Source of the DNA: JAWPMT01 sp965267435
GTDB lineage: Bacteria; Bacteroidota; Bacteroidia; Cytophagales; Cyclobacteriaceae
Reading direction: 5' to 3'
Length of the DNA stretch: 64,000 nucleotides
Assembly (NCBI GenBank): GCA_965267435.1
Contig: OZ253960.1
Coordinates: 4,216,001 to 4,280,000, forward strand
Positions 35,897 to 44,482 of the stretch are shown piece after piece. Made by a program: the position numbers and the translations under genes. The notes under the pieces were generated by a model. It saw nothing but the letters and a program-made list of their open reading frames with translations, did no database searches and was not told the DNA's origin. Each line of letters begins with the position of its first letter. Position 1 is the first letter of the stretch.

Positions 35897-36331
35897 ATGA
35901 TTCTACTAAATGGCTTGGCACCAATAATGGGAGCCACGGTGATACACTGTGTAATTATCAACGTCATGGCCATAGTCATTGAATACTTTGTCATTCGAAC
36001 CAGATTCAGACCTAGGCTTCTTTTGTTACGCGTGATCTTGGCCAATTTGCTTTCAGTGATGATTGGGACAATTGTGATCTATACCATACCGGAATTAATC
36101 GGCGGAGCAGTAGCAAGACCTGACGACTATGTGTATGATGCTTACGACCAATTTGCCTTAGGAGTCGGATTGCTATGTCTGTTCGTCACTAACGTCTTAA
36201 TTGAAACTCCTGCGTATTTGATCGGCGCGAAATCGGACAAGAGCTTCTTGCAGTTAGTCCCGATTATATTCATTGCCAATCTTATCACCAATGTTCCGGT
36301 GGTGCTCATCTACATGATGGTTGTATCTTGA
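35897..36331 (+). CDS. Cassette 20: four-helix membrane protein
   Basis: A 144-residue integral membrane protein with about four helices (IMGATVIHCVIINVMAIVIE, LLRVILANLLSVMIGTIVIY, LGVGLLCLFVTNVLIETPAYL, LVPIIFIANLITNVPVVLIY). The spacing resembles small Bacteroidota membrane proteins of unknown function. Boundaries are GTTATCGGC and GCCGATAAC. Confidence 0.75.
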   Translation: MILLNGLAPIMGATVIHCVIINVMAIVIEYFVIRTRFRPRLLLLRVILANLLSVMIGTIVIYTIPELIGGAVARPDDYVYDAYDQFALGVGLLCLFVTNVLIETPAYLIGAKSDKSFLQLVPIIFIANLITNVPVVLIYMMVVS

Positions 36332-36360
36332 ACGGATACAAGCCTAAAAACGGAGCCGAT

Positions 36361-36577
36361 AACAATCACTAAAGGTCATCCGCGACACTGCGAATTGGCA
36401 GCTGGTTGTGGGATACGCCCGTGCCCCCTTGGCTGGATGTGCTTCGATCTGAGCTAGTGCAAACCTGATAAATAACTACAAAGCGCAGTGGTTCTCCTCT
36501 TGCTTTGGTGGTGAGCCAAGGTTGCACTATTTTGTGGTTACTTGAACGGGGGGCGGACGCCCTTTAGTTGTAGCGTT
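36361..36577. repeat. attC-like site 20 (type B)
   Basis: 217 nt. The left arm GCCGATAAC complements GTTATCGGC (35871). The right apex reads GAACGGGGGGCGGAC, one base changed from GAACTGGGGGCGGAC. Confidence 0.87.
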
Positions 36578-36601
36578 AGACACAATGCACTTCCTATCGC
36601 T

Positions 36602-37072
36602 GTGAACCATCGCGAAGAAATTATTATCCGCAACTCTAAACTCAAGATTCTCCTGAATTATGGAATCCCACTTTTCCTTGGACTGCTGGCAGAATTGATT
36701 TGGGGCTTCCAAGATGATTTTGAAAGGCTCTGGGAAATTAACAGACCTGTCGCCTACATCGTGTTCGCTGTGTTTGGTCTATTCTTGGGTTCTGGAGTAT
36801 TCGACCTTCTAGATCGGAGGCCTAAACTTAAGATTTCAGCTGATGGAATAACCATCAACAAAAGGAAACTCGAATGGTCGAAAATATCAAGAGTCGACGT
36901 GAAGTGGACGCATTCTACGCGTACCACACACACGTACGTAATCGTGTATACCATCAGTCAAAAGAAACTTCGTTTGGAGATAACAGACTTTGAGCTTGAG
37001 GGATTTGAAATATGTGAGGCCATTAATCGACTGACAGAGAAAGATCTATGCACAGTGTCTAACAATCACTAA
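36602..37072 (+). CDS. Cassette 21: membrane protein with a PH-like domain
   Basis: A 156-residue protein. No ATG follows the boundary, so GTG 36602 is chosen. Two membrane helices (YGIPLFLGLLAELIWGF, VAYIVFAVFGLFLGSGV) are followed by a bacterial PH-like domain (KLKISADGITINKRKLEWSK, HTYVIVYTISQKKLRLEI). The protein ends NNH because the site provides the stop. Boundaries are GTTAGACAC and GTGTCTAAC. Confidence 0.7.
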   Translation: MNHREEIIIRNSKLKILLNYGIPLFLGLLAELIWGFQDDFERLWEINRPVAYIVFAVFGLFLGSGVFDLLDRRPKLKISADGITINKRKLEWSKISRVDVKWTHSTRTTHTYVIVYTISQKKLRLEITDFELEGFEICEAINRLTEKDLCTVSNNH

Positions 37073-37276
37073 AGGTCATCCGCAACGTTACGAATCGGCT
37101 GATTCCAGTGGGATAGCCCGCGCCCCCTCGGCTGGGTGTGCTTCGAGCTGAGGTAGTGCGAACCTGATAAATAACTACAAAGCGCAGTGGTTCTCCCCGT
37201 GCTTTGGTGGTAAGCCAAGGTTGCACTATTTTGTGGTTACTTGAACTGGGGGCGGACGCCCTTTAGTTGTAGCGTT
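37061..37276. repeat. attC-like site 21 (type B)
   Basis: 216 nt. The left arm GTGTCTAAC complements GTTAGACAC (36575). It provides the stop of cassette 21. Confidence 0.87.
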
Positions 37277-37278
37277 AG

Positions 37279-38076
37279 ATGTCATCTATGCGAATCGCAT
37301 TATTCCTACTAATAATAACTTCATCTCTTTCATGCCAACAAAACCTGGACATACAAGGCTTTTGGGTCGGTGTTGATGAGAATGGCGACTGGAACGACCA
37401 GACTATTGAAGTGACCGCTGATAGCATCTTTATCTTTCATCATTTCGGTCTGCCTCTCAAATCGACTTACTCAATTTCTGGATCAAAGATTATATCCGGA
37501 ATTACTTACCAGCTGTTTTCGAATGAGAGATTCAGTGACGGTGGGGAAGTTGAGATAGAGATTTCAGATGACACGCTCCATTGGGATTTGTCGTCTAATC
37601 CCGACAAGTACGTTAGGTCACGCTTTAACTCCTATGTTGAACATTATGCCAACTCCAAAGGACTGAATATTGAACTTCCAGAATCGGATACATTCATCAA
37701 TTCTGATTTCCATCAACATAAGTACTTGGATTTATTTGTTGGATTCGACGATCAGGATAAAGTGTCGATGGCTACAAATGAAGGGACGATTCAGGACAAA
37801 GACTTGACTAAATGGCTTTCTGAAAGCAGTGAAGCCTACAAAACTATGGTTCTACGCATCTTCGCTGACCAATCAATAGGAATTGAGACTTTAGATCCTG
37901 TTCAGGCAGCTGTCGATTCTTCCAAAATCCATTTGATTCAATACGTCTCAAAACCAAAAAAGAGAGAACTAAGAAATCTCTATCAGAATCCTTATAGCAA
38001 CTATTTCTATGGACAACTCTTACGAGCGAAGAGAATCGCAATTGAAGAAAAACCGACGACATCTAACAATTACTAA
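37279..38076 (+). CDS. Cassette 22: lipoprotein with a possible ExbD-like C-terminus
   Basis: A 265-residue lipoprotein (IALFLLIITSSLSCQQ). The N-terminal ~100 residues are a beta-rich domain (GFWVGVDENGDWNDQTIEV). The region at about 185-225 (TMVLRIFADQSIGIETLDPV, SKIHLIQYVSK) resembles the ExbD/TolR periplasmic pattern, which is tentative. It ends SNNY through the site. The start could also be ATG 37288. Boundaries are GTTAGATGTC and GACATCTAAC. Confidence 0.73.
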   Translation: MSSMRIALFLLIITSSLSCQQNLDIQGFWVGVDENGDWNDQTIEVTADSIFIFHHFGLPLKSTYSISGSKIISGITYQLFSNERFSDGGEVEIEISDDTLHWDLSSNPDKYVRSRFNSYVEHYANSKGLNIELPESDTFINSDFHQHKYLDLFVGFDDQDKVSMATNEGTIQDKDLTKWLSESSEAYKTMVLRIFADQSIGIETLDPVQAAVDSSKIHLIQYVSKPKKRELRNLYQNPYSNYFYGQLLRAKRIAIEEKPTTSNNY

Positions 38077-38281
38077 AGGTCATCCGCAATGCTGCGAATT
38101 GGCAGCGGGTGGTGGGATACGCCCGCGCCCCCTCGGCTGGATGCGCTTCGAGCCGAGACCGTTCTAAACCGATAAATAACTGGAATACGCAGTGGTTCTC
38201 CTCATGCTTTGGTGGTGAGCCGAGGTTGCACTATTTTGTGGTTACTTGAACTGGGGGCGGACGCCCTTTAGTTGTAGCGTT
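38065..38281. repeat. attC-like site 22 (type B)
   Basis: 217 nt. The left arm GACATCTAAC complements GTTAGATGTC (37274). The left spacer is AATTA rather than AATCA. The inner stem CCTCGGC with GCCGAGG is compensated. Confidence 0.87.
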
Positions 38282-38308
38282 ACTTGCCATCCAAAAGCCA
38301 GAGGAGAT

Positions 38309-38704
38309 TTGAAGAAAAGATTTTTTAGCCTAATACCTTTGATTTTGCTAACTGCTCTTTCTGCATACGCGATCATCACCATCAAGTATGCCACTGTGGT
38401 TTATGAGGGAGAAGTTCACCGATTAGCTTTTGGACTAGGACACTATTTAGGATTTGGACTCGTCCCCATTTGCTGGATACTATACTTTCTCAGACCGAAG
38501 TGGTACTTAATGCTTATAAGTATGATGCTGCTACTAGGAGCTTTTTCGATTCTGACTTTCGCTCCATCGGATAACTATTGGAAGTTCTCTTTTGGAGGCG
38601 AACAAATTTTCAAGATTACCTATGAACCGTATACAGCAGTGATAGCTGTAATTCACCTGTTCGCAAGTGCTGAGAGCCTCGCAGGCCTCTTCCCTCCAGA
38701 CTAA
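38309..38704 (+). CDS. Cassette 23: membrane protein
   Basis: A 131-residue membrane protein with three helices (FFSLIPLILLTALSAYAII, LGFGLVPICWILYFL, YLMLISMMLLLGAFSIL) and a C-terminal hydrophobic stretch. No ATG is available after the boundary; TTG 38309 after GAGGAG is the best start, with a very short spacing. Function unknown. Boundaries are GTTACTTGCC and GGCAAGTAAC. Confidence 0.68.
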   Translation: MKKRFFSLIPLILLTALSAYAIITIKYATVVYEGEVHRLAFGLGHYLGFGLVPICWILYFLRPKWYLMLISMMLLLGAFSILTFAPSDNYWKFSFGGEQIFKITYEPYTAVIAVIHLFASAESLAGLFPPD

Positions 38705-38731
38705 GAGCTACGAAGAAATTGGACGGCAAGT

Positions 38732-38949
38732 AACAATCACTATACGTCATGCGCAAAACTGCTTCTAGCACAGAGCGAGGAGTACGACCGTGCACCCCTG
38801 GCTGGACAGTGCTTCGAGCCAAGGCAGTGCGAACTCGATAAATAACTGGAATACGCAGTGGTTCTTCTCTTGCTTTGGTGGTTGGCCATGGTTGCACTAG
38901 ATTGAAGCCAGTTAGCAACTGGTGGCGCACGCCGTATAGTTGTAGCGTT
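38732..38949. repeat. attC-like site 23 (type C)
   Basis: 218 nt. The left arm GGCAAGTAAC complements GTTACTTGCC (38279). Outer stem is type C. Confidence 0.88.
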
Positions 38950-38981
38950 GTAGTGCATTACCACCCAGCAATACAGAATTC

Positions 38982-39365
38982 TTGAAATTCATCGGACTAT
39001 ATCTAAACGAGCTCAGAAGGAGCCTGAATGACATCGGTAATTGGGTAACGCTAGCCGTTGTCATTATTGCTTTTGGCCTTGCAACTTGGAAATACGGCCT
39101 AGGTCCGACTCTTTCAGCTTCTTTCGTTCTCTTTTCCGCCTTGATACTTGCCGTATTACTAACAGACGTTCTCCTCCTGTTAACGAAGAGCCTTCCAACT
39201 GGTGACTATGAAAAAGGAAGACGAGCGTTCTTGATAATACTTTTCGCAGGCATTTCAATCGTTCACCTCCTTTTGCAGATTGGCTGGCTAACAAAATACT
39301 CCCTTAGCATAGGGACTGTCTTCGGGCTGCTGATCTTTTTCCTAATCCCAAGGAAAGGAAGATAA
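38982..39365 (+). CDS. Cassette 24: membrane protein
   Basis: A 127-residue membrane protein with four hydrophobic segments (WVTLAVVIIAFGLATW, LSASFVLFSALILAVLL, FLIILFAGISIVHLLLQIG, IGTVFGLLIFFLI). It starts at TTG 38982. Function unknown. Boundaries are GTTGTAGTGC and GCACTACAAC. Confidence 0.68.
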   Translation: MKFIGLYLNELRRSLNDIGNWVTLAVVIIAFGLATWKYGLGPTLSASFVLFSALILAVLLTDVLLLLTKSLPTGDYEKGRRAFLIILFAGISIVHLLLQIGWLTKYSLSIGTVFGLLIFFLIPRKGR

Positions 39366-39375
39366 AACGCACTAC

Positions 39376-39594
39376 AACAATCACTAAAGGTCATCCGCAT
39401 TCGTACGAATTGGCAGCTGGTTGTGTGAAACGCCCGCGCCCCCTTGGCTGGTAATTGCCCTGGAGCAGAGTCAGTGCGCAATCGATAAATAACTGGATTT
39501 CGCAGTGGTTCTCCCCATGCTTTGGTGGTGAGCCAAGGTTGCACTATTTTGTGGTTACTTGAACTGGGGGCGGACGCCCTTTAGTTGTAGCGTT
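39376..39594. repeat. attC-like site 24 (type B)
   Basis: 219 nt. The left arm GCACTACAAC complements GTTGTAGTGC (38947). Standard type B. Confidence 0.88.
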
Positions 39595-39627
39595 ACCCAC
39601 AACCACTTAGATCAAGAGATTGGATTT

Positions 39628-39945
39628 ATGGCCAGAATTATTGGAACACTTGGACTAATACTGATTGCTGTTCTGGTCATCACACAAGTCAGAAGCCTAT
39701 TCAATGCTCGACCTTGGTTCATGGGACAAACTGACGAGATTACCGGATATGTGATTGAAAGAAAAATGACTCCGAAGTTTAAAGAACTGGAACTCGAACT
39801 TGTCTACGAATACACGTTCGAAGAACAGATTTATCAAGATTCATACTTCCCAAAAACGACGCGGATTAATGTGGGAGACAGTTTGGTTGTGGAGGTCTCG
39901 AGACGTCGGCCTTCTAGATCCTACGTGGTAGCCTATTACCCCTGA
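39628..39945 (+). CDS. Cassette 25: DUF3592-like membrane protein
   Basis: A 105-residue protein from ATG 39628. One membrane helix (IIGTLGLILIAVLVITQV) is followed by a small beta barrel: TDEITGYVIERKMT, LELVYEYTFEEQIYQDSY, INVGDSLVVEVSRRRPSRSYV. This is the pattern of DUF3592-type proteins. Boundaries are GTTACCCAC and GTGGGTAAC, close to the arms of cassette 2. Confidence 0.75.
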   Translation: MARIIGTLGLILIAVLVITQVRSLFNARPWFMGQTDEITGYVIERKMTPKFKELELELVYEYTFEEQIYQDSYFPKTTRINVGDSLVVEVSRRRPSRSYVVAYYP

Positions 39946-39970
39946 AAAAACCAAGAATTTGGCAGTGGGT

Positions 39971-40189
39971 AACAATCGCTATATGGCATGTGCAAACGTG
40001 GTTCTAGCAGAGGCAGTGGAGTGCGACCATGCACCCTCGGCCGGGCAGTGCCCAGGAGCATATGAAGTGCTAAACCGATAAATAACTGGAATACGCAGTG
40101 GTTCTCCCCATGCTTTGGTGGTGAGCCGAGGTTGCACTAGATTGGAGGTAGTTAGCTACTGGTGGCACACGCCACATAGCTGTAGCGTT
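39971..40189. repeat. attC-like site 25 (type A)
   Basis: 219 nt. The left arm GTGGGTAAC complements GTTACCCAC (39592). Standard type A. Confidence 0.88.
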
Positions 40190-40210
40190 GTCGGTAATTA
40201 TTCCTGCCAA

Positions 40211-40618
40211 ATGGCCTTGCACATTATTCTGACAGAGAATGGTGAGATCCCTGAATGGAGAGAAGAAACCTCAATAAGCTTCAATGGAGGAGCCGCAGAT
40301 TATTGGTATTTGTACGAACCAATGATCAAAGCACTAGAAAAGGAGACGGGGGAGCTTTTGGACCTCTATGACGATGCGGAATTCTTTGACGGCAACCTTC
40401 TCATATTGAAACGATTCATTGAGCAGGAAATCACCAAACTAAATAGCCGAGCGGAAGAAGAATGGGTCGTCAATACAGGAATACAGTTTCAACCAGATCA
40501 TAGAGAGCTCTATGAAACATTGAACAAACGTGATTTGATTGAGAAGCTTCAAAAGCTAATGAGAATGATCAATAGGGCGGTTGACGAAGATGAGGGGATT
40601 GTCTCAATCGGGGACTGA
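40211..40618 (+). CDS. Cassette 26: hypothetical cytosolic protein
   Basis: A 135-residue acidic soluble protein from ATG 40211. It is mostly helical after a short beta start (ALHIILTENGEIPEWREE), with ADYWYLYEPMIKALEKETGE and LIEKLQKLMRMINRAVDEDE. No family is recognised. Boundaries are GTTGTCGGTA and TACCGACAAC. Confidence 0.7.
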   Translation: MALHIILTENGEIPEWREETSISFNGGAADYWYLYEPMIKALEKETGELLDLYDDAEFFDGNLLILKRFIEQEITKLNSRAEEEWVVNTGIQFQPDHRELYETLNKRDLIEKLQKLMRMINRAVDEDEGIVSIGD

Positions 40619-40630
40619 ATAACTACCGAC

Positions 40631-40848
40631 AACAATCACTATACGTCATGCGCAAAACTGCTTCTAGCAGAGAGTGTGGGAGACGACCGTGCCCCCCTGG
40701 CGGGAAAGTGCTTCGAGCCAAGGCAGTGCGAACTCGATAAATAACTGGAATACGCAGTGGTTCTTCTCGTGCTTTGGTGGTTGGCCATGGTTGCACTATT
40801 TTGGTGGTAATTAGCAACTGGTGGCGCACGCCGTATAGTTGTAGCGTT
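40631..40848. repeat. attC-like site 26 (type C)
   Basis: 218 nt. The left arm TACCGACAAC complements GTTGTCGGTA (40187). Outer stem is type C; the right apical part (TATTTTGGTGGTAATTAGC) mixes type A, B and C words. Confidence 0.86.
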
Positions 40849-40866
40849 ATCGACAATTGACCTTCG

Positions 40867-41748
40867 ATGAAATTAACTCTTACTCTATCATTCTTTCTGC
40901 TTTGTCAGCTTGGTTTAGCCCAAAGAATGGGCATGATCAACGACCCGGATGGTTACACGAACGTACGGAGCGGAGAAGGGACGAACTTCGATGTAATTGC
41001 CAAAATCCTTGAAGGCGAACGATTCAAATATTTTGAAAGCGAGAGCTCCAATTGGTGGAAGATTGAAACAGTTTCATACCATGAGGCGCCAGTGCAGGGA
41101 TTCGTTTACAAATCCCGGATACAGCCGTTTGTAGACTCAAAGGACGACTGCTCCTGCGTTCAACCATGGGGGCCTACTGAGGAAGATCCCGAACTAACTG
41201 CCACAATCGGCGAAAGCTCGGTAACTGTTTGTGGCTATTTACATCAGAAATACAATGAGAAATCAGTGAAGATCTCGGAGTTTGCAATCGCCGATTGTTC
41301 AACGGATAAAATGATGGCTTTTTTCGGAGCAGTTACGACTTGTAAGGTAACTGTGAAGGAAGACGCCTTGGAAATTATTGTGTTGGAGAAGATGCCCGTT
41401 GGAAGTGGATTGAAATGGAAAGAAGTACCCTACAAACGATTCATGATTGAAAATGAATTAGGCTACCCCAAGCTAAGCGCTGGTGAACTGATTCTAAACC
41501 TTGATGGCCTCGGTATGCCGTATGTCAAAGCCTTTGAAGACAAACTGCCAAGCTATAAAGGCAAGGGTTATTTTGACGAACTCGAGGACTTCATTGGGAA
41601 GCTAGCAATATGTGCGATGAAGGGAAGCGAGGTATCCGAGACGGTGTTCTACGACATTAATAACTATCTGAACTTTGTCATTGACGGTCATCTGAAGGAA
41701 TTCCATCGTGACTGTGAGAGAATGATAGAGGAATATAAGAGTCGATAA
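40867..41748 (+). CDS. Cassette 27: secreted SH3-domain protein (paralogue of cassette 7)
   Basis: A 293-residue exported protein with signal LTLTLSFFLLCQLGLAQ. The SH3 domain (MINDPDGYTNVRSGEGTNFD, WWKIETV, QGFVYKSRIQP) is close to that of cassette 7, including the INDPDGYTN start. A Cys-containing middle domain and a helical end follow. The TAA stop is shared with the site arm. Boundaries are GTTATCGAC and GTCGATAAC. Confidence 0.83.
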   Translation: MKLTLTLSFFLLCQLGLAQRMGMINDPDGYTNVRSGEGTNFDVIAKILEGERFKYFESESSNWWKIETVSYHEAPVQGFVYKSRIQPFVDSKDDCSCVQPWGPTEEDPELTATIGESSVTVCGYLHQKYNEKSVKISEFAIADCSTDKMMAFFGAVTTCKVTVKEDALEIIVLEKMPVGSGLKWKEVPYKRFMIENELGYPKLSAGELILNLDGLGMPYVKAFEDKLPSYKGKGYFDELEDFIGKLAICAMKGSEVSETVFYDINNYLNFVIDGHLKEFHRDCERMIEEYKSR

Positions 41749-41964
41749 CAATCACTAAAGGTCATCCGCCAAACTGCGAATTGGCAGAGGCAGTGGAATG
41801 CGACCATGCACCCTCGGCGGGGCAGTGCCCAGGAGCATAGGAAATGCTAAACCGATAAATAACTGGAATACGCAGTGGTTCTCCCCATGCTTTGGTGGTG
41901 AGCCGAGGTTGCACTATTTTGTGGGTACTTGAACTGGGGGCGGACGCCCTTTAGTTGTAGCGTT
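41747..41964. repeat. attC-like site 27 (type B, type A-like apex)
   Basis: 218 nt. The left arm GTCGATAAC complements GTTATCGAC (40846). The interior (GCAGAGGCAGTGGAATGCGA) is type A-like and the outer stem is type B, the same mosaic as site 1. Confidence 0.87.
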
Positions 41965-41993
41965 GTGGGGAATTCCGCCGAAAAGATTTAGCT

Positions 41994-43733
41994 ATGAGAA
42001 AATATACCTTCCTAGAGAACTTCTCAAATAGAGACGATTTAGTCATTTATGATGATAACGCACTTCTGCTGTATTCTCTCCAAGTCAAATACAACTTAGA
42101 TGATATTCATGCGGTTGCGAACGAGGCATTACTTGACGGTAATGATGATAAGAAAATTGATCTACTCTATATTGATCTGGATCGGGAGGAGGTGGTCATA
42201 GCCCAGGGATACTTTGCACAGAAAGAAAAAAAGAGTGCCCCGGCCAACAAGGCCAGCGATTTGAATACTGCGGTCACTTGGCTTTTCAATCGGCAAATTG
42301 ATGACCTGCCAGATCGGCTTCAAACCCCTGCAACGGATCTTAGAGAGTGCATAGAGTCCGGTCTCATAAAGAAGATTACTCTTTGGTACTCACACAATTG
42401 TCCAGAATCAGAGAACGTTTATAGTGAATTGACAAGTGCTGAACATACCTTACGTGCCTCGTTGGAAGCAAATTATCCTGCTGCCAATATTGCTGCACAC
42501 TCGCTAGAAGTCGGTCTCAACTTATTGGAGGATTGGTACATCGGAATAACAACTCCCATTCTTGTTAGTGAAAAAATTGAATTTGAAGATGTTGATGGCT
42601 TTTTCTTGGAGCAATCGGGATGGAAGGCTTTCACAACCAATATTAGTGGGCACCAACTTTATGAGCTATTCTCCGAGTACAAGACAAACTTGTTTTCTGC
42701 TAATATTAGAGACTATTTGGGTAGTCGTAAGTCTGATTCGAATATTAATAACGGCATTAAGCAATCTGCTGAAGAGAAGCCTGAGAATTTTTTTGTTTAC
42801 AATAATGGTATTACAGCAATCACCAACAAAGTGGAATATGAGACTGAGACCAAACACCTAACAATAACCGGAATCTCCATAGTGAATGGGGCCCAGACAA
42901 CTGGTGCAATTGCCTCAATTAAGGATGATGTGTCTGACGAGTTGAAAATCCCCATCAGGCTAATTGAGTGTGATGATCAAGAAACCATCAAAGAGATTGT
43001 AAAATTCAATAACAGCCAAAATAAACTTGAGGCACCGGACTTCCGTAGTAATGACATTTATCAAAAGAGAATCAAGTCTGAGTTTTCTAGCTATCCTGAT
43101 ATTGACTATTCCTCAAGAAGGGGAAGTGCTGAGGATGTGATCAAAAGACCAGGAAACATCTTGCCGGCTTCAATCGTCGCTCAAACATTAGCTGCCTTTC
43201 ACAATGATCCGAGCATCGCCTATAATGAGAAAAGTAGGATTTGGGAATCGGACAAACTGTACTCACGTTTCTTCAATGACAACACTACTGCCGCCCACAT
43301 TTTTTTTGTTTACTCACTACAGAAGGCGATTGAGATGAGCAAGATTGAGCTTGTGAATAAGTCGAAAGACGATACAACAATGACGAAGTTTGAGCAGGAG
43401 TTTCTTGCATTCATGAGGATTAGAGGTTCACTCATACTCTTTATATCCGCTACGTCTTCTGTAATGGAAGAGCTTATCGATCAACCTATAACCAACTTGT
43501 TCGGATTGTCATTCCAAACTGTTAAGCTTAATGAAGCAATAAGCAATTGGGAGCCAATTGTGAAAGCGCTTTCTTCCTTTTCGAACACTTTGCGTAAGGG
43601 CCTAGGAGATGGCATTAAGAACCAAGAAAAAGTGAAAGATGCCTTAAGTGAATTTGCCCAACTCGTCCGGGCCACAAAGACCGTCAATGATGAATTGTTT
43701 ACGAATTTTAAAGAAAAGGTAGTGGTAGCGTAA
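41994..43733 (+). CDS. Cassette 28: AIPR-family abortive-infection protein
   Basis: A 579-residue cytosolic protein, the longest cassette gene. The diagnostic AIPR block is present: ENFFVYNNGITAI at about 264-276, then ITGISIVNGAQTTGAI and IKEIVKFNNSQNKLEAPDF. Family members include AbiR-type phage-resistance proteins, where they act alone or beside restriction systems. No partner gene is in the cassette. A phage-defence role is likely by family; the mechanism is not known. Boundaries are GTTGTGGGGA and TCCCCACAAC. Confidence 0.9.
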   Translation: MRKYTFLENFSNRDDLVIYDDNALLLYSLQVKYNLDDIHAVANEALLDGNDDKKIDLLYIDLDREEVVIAQGYFAQKEKKSAPANKASDLNTAVTWLFNRQIDDLPDRLQTPATDLRECIESGLIKKITLWYSHNCPESENVYSELTSAEHTLRASLEANYPAANIAAHSLEVGLNLLEDWYIGITTPILVSEKIEFEDVDGFFLEQSGWKAFTTNISGHQLYELFSEYKTNLFSANIRDYLGSRKSDSNINNGIKQSAEEKPENFFVYNNGITAITNKVEYETETKHLTITGISIVNGAQTTGAIASIKDDVSDELKIPIRLIECDDQETIKEIVKFNNSQNKLEAPDFRSNDIYQKRIKSEFSSYPDIDYSSRRGSAEDVIKRPGNILPASIVAQTLAAFHNDPSIAYNEKSRIWESDKLYSRFFNDNTTAAHIFFVYSLQKAIEMSKIELVNKSKDDTTMTKFEQEFLAFMRIRGSLILFISATSSVMEELIDQPITNLFGLSFQTVKLNEAISNWEPIVKALSSFSNTLRKGLGDGIKNQEKVKDALSEFAQLVRATKTVNDELFTNFKEKVVVA

Positions 43734-43742
43734 ACTCCCCAC

Positions 43743-43960
43743 AACAATCACTATACGTCATGCGCAAAACTGCTTCTAGCAAAGGGAGTGGAGTACGACC
43801 ATGCACCCATGGCGGGACAGTGCTCCGAGCCGAGGCAGTGGGAACTCGATAAATAACTGGAATACGCAGTGGTTCTTCTCGTGCTTTGGTGGTTGGCCAT
43901 GGTTGCACTAGATTGAAGCTAGTTAGCAACTGGTGGCGCACGCCGTATAGTTGTAGCGTT
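43743..43960. repeat. attC-like site 28 (type C)
   Basis: 218 nt. The left arm TCCCCACAAC complements GTTGTGGGGA (41962). Inner stem CCATGGC with GCCATGG is perfect. It opens cassette 29 with GTTGGCGTG. Confidence 0.88.
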
Positions 43961-44135
43961 GGCGTGCATTAGAGAAATGACGAGAATAAATGATGAAATA
44001 TTAGTCGATTGTTTGAAATTTATTCAAAATAATGGAGGGGAAGTATCACGGTACTCTTTTGACAAATACATCACTATGAACCTGCTACATTTAGGTGGAC
44101 AGTAAGTAAAGCTCGTAAGGCTAAATTTACTGTAC

Positions 44136-44450
44136 ATGAAAAGAGAGAGAAGACACTTCGACAAGGAGTACAAATTAATGGTGGTCAACCTGTGTTTATC
44201 TGGAAGATCTACGAGAGAAGTTGCTGATGAATTGGGACTGAGGACAGAGTTGGTAGCTCGCTGGAAGAGAGAGTATCTCCAGTATGAAGATGGTAGTTTT
44301 TCAGGCCATGGTAAAGAGAATATGACCGCCGATCAGAAGGAGATAGCACGGTTGAAGAAAGCGTTGAAAGAAGCTCAGTTGGAACGTGATATCTTAAAAA
44401 AGGCTGTAAACATCTTCTCCAGGAGCGACAACAAATATTCCAATTCATAA
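44136..44450 (+). CDS. IS3-family transposase OrfA
   Basis: A 104-residue helix-turn-helix and leucine-zipper protein (FDKEYKLMVVNLCLSGRSTR, EVADELGLRTELVARWKREY, then IARLKKALKEAQLERDILKKA). It ends shortly after the slippery heptamer A-AAA-AAG at 44396-44402, where a -1 shift would make an OrfAB fusion. Confidence 0.93.
   Translation: MKRERRHFDKEYKLMVVNLCLSGRSTREVADELGLRTELVARWKREYLQYEDGSFSGHGKENMTADQKEIARLKKALKEAQLERDILKKAVNIFSRSDNKYSNS
44396..44402 (+). promoter_or_regulatory. Programmed -1 frameshift site in the IS
   Basis: The heptamer A-AAA-AAG is read as TTA AAA AAG in the orfA frame. The -1 frame after it is open into orfB. This is the classic signal for IS3-type OrfAB production. 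Confidence 0.75.
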
Positions 44451-44482
44451 AGGATCATCACCACCTATTTGGTGTTGAGAGG

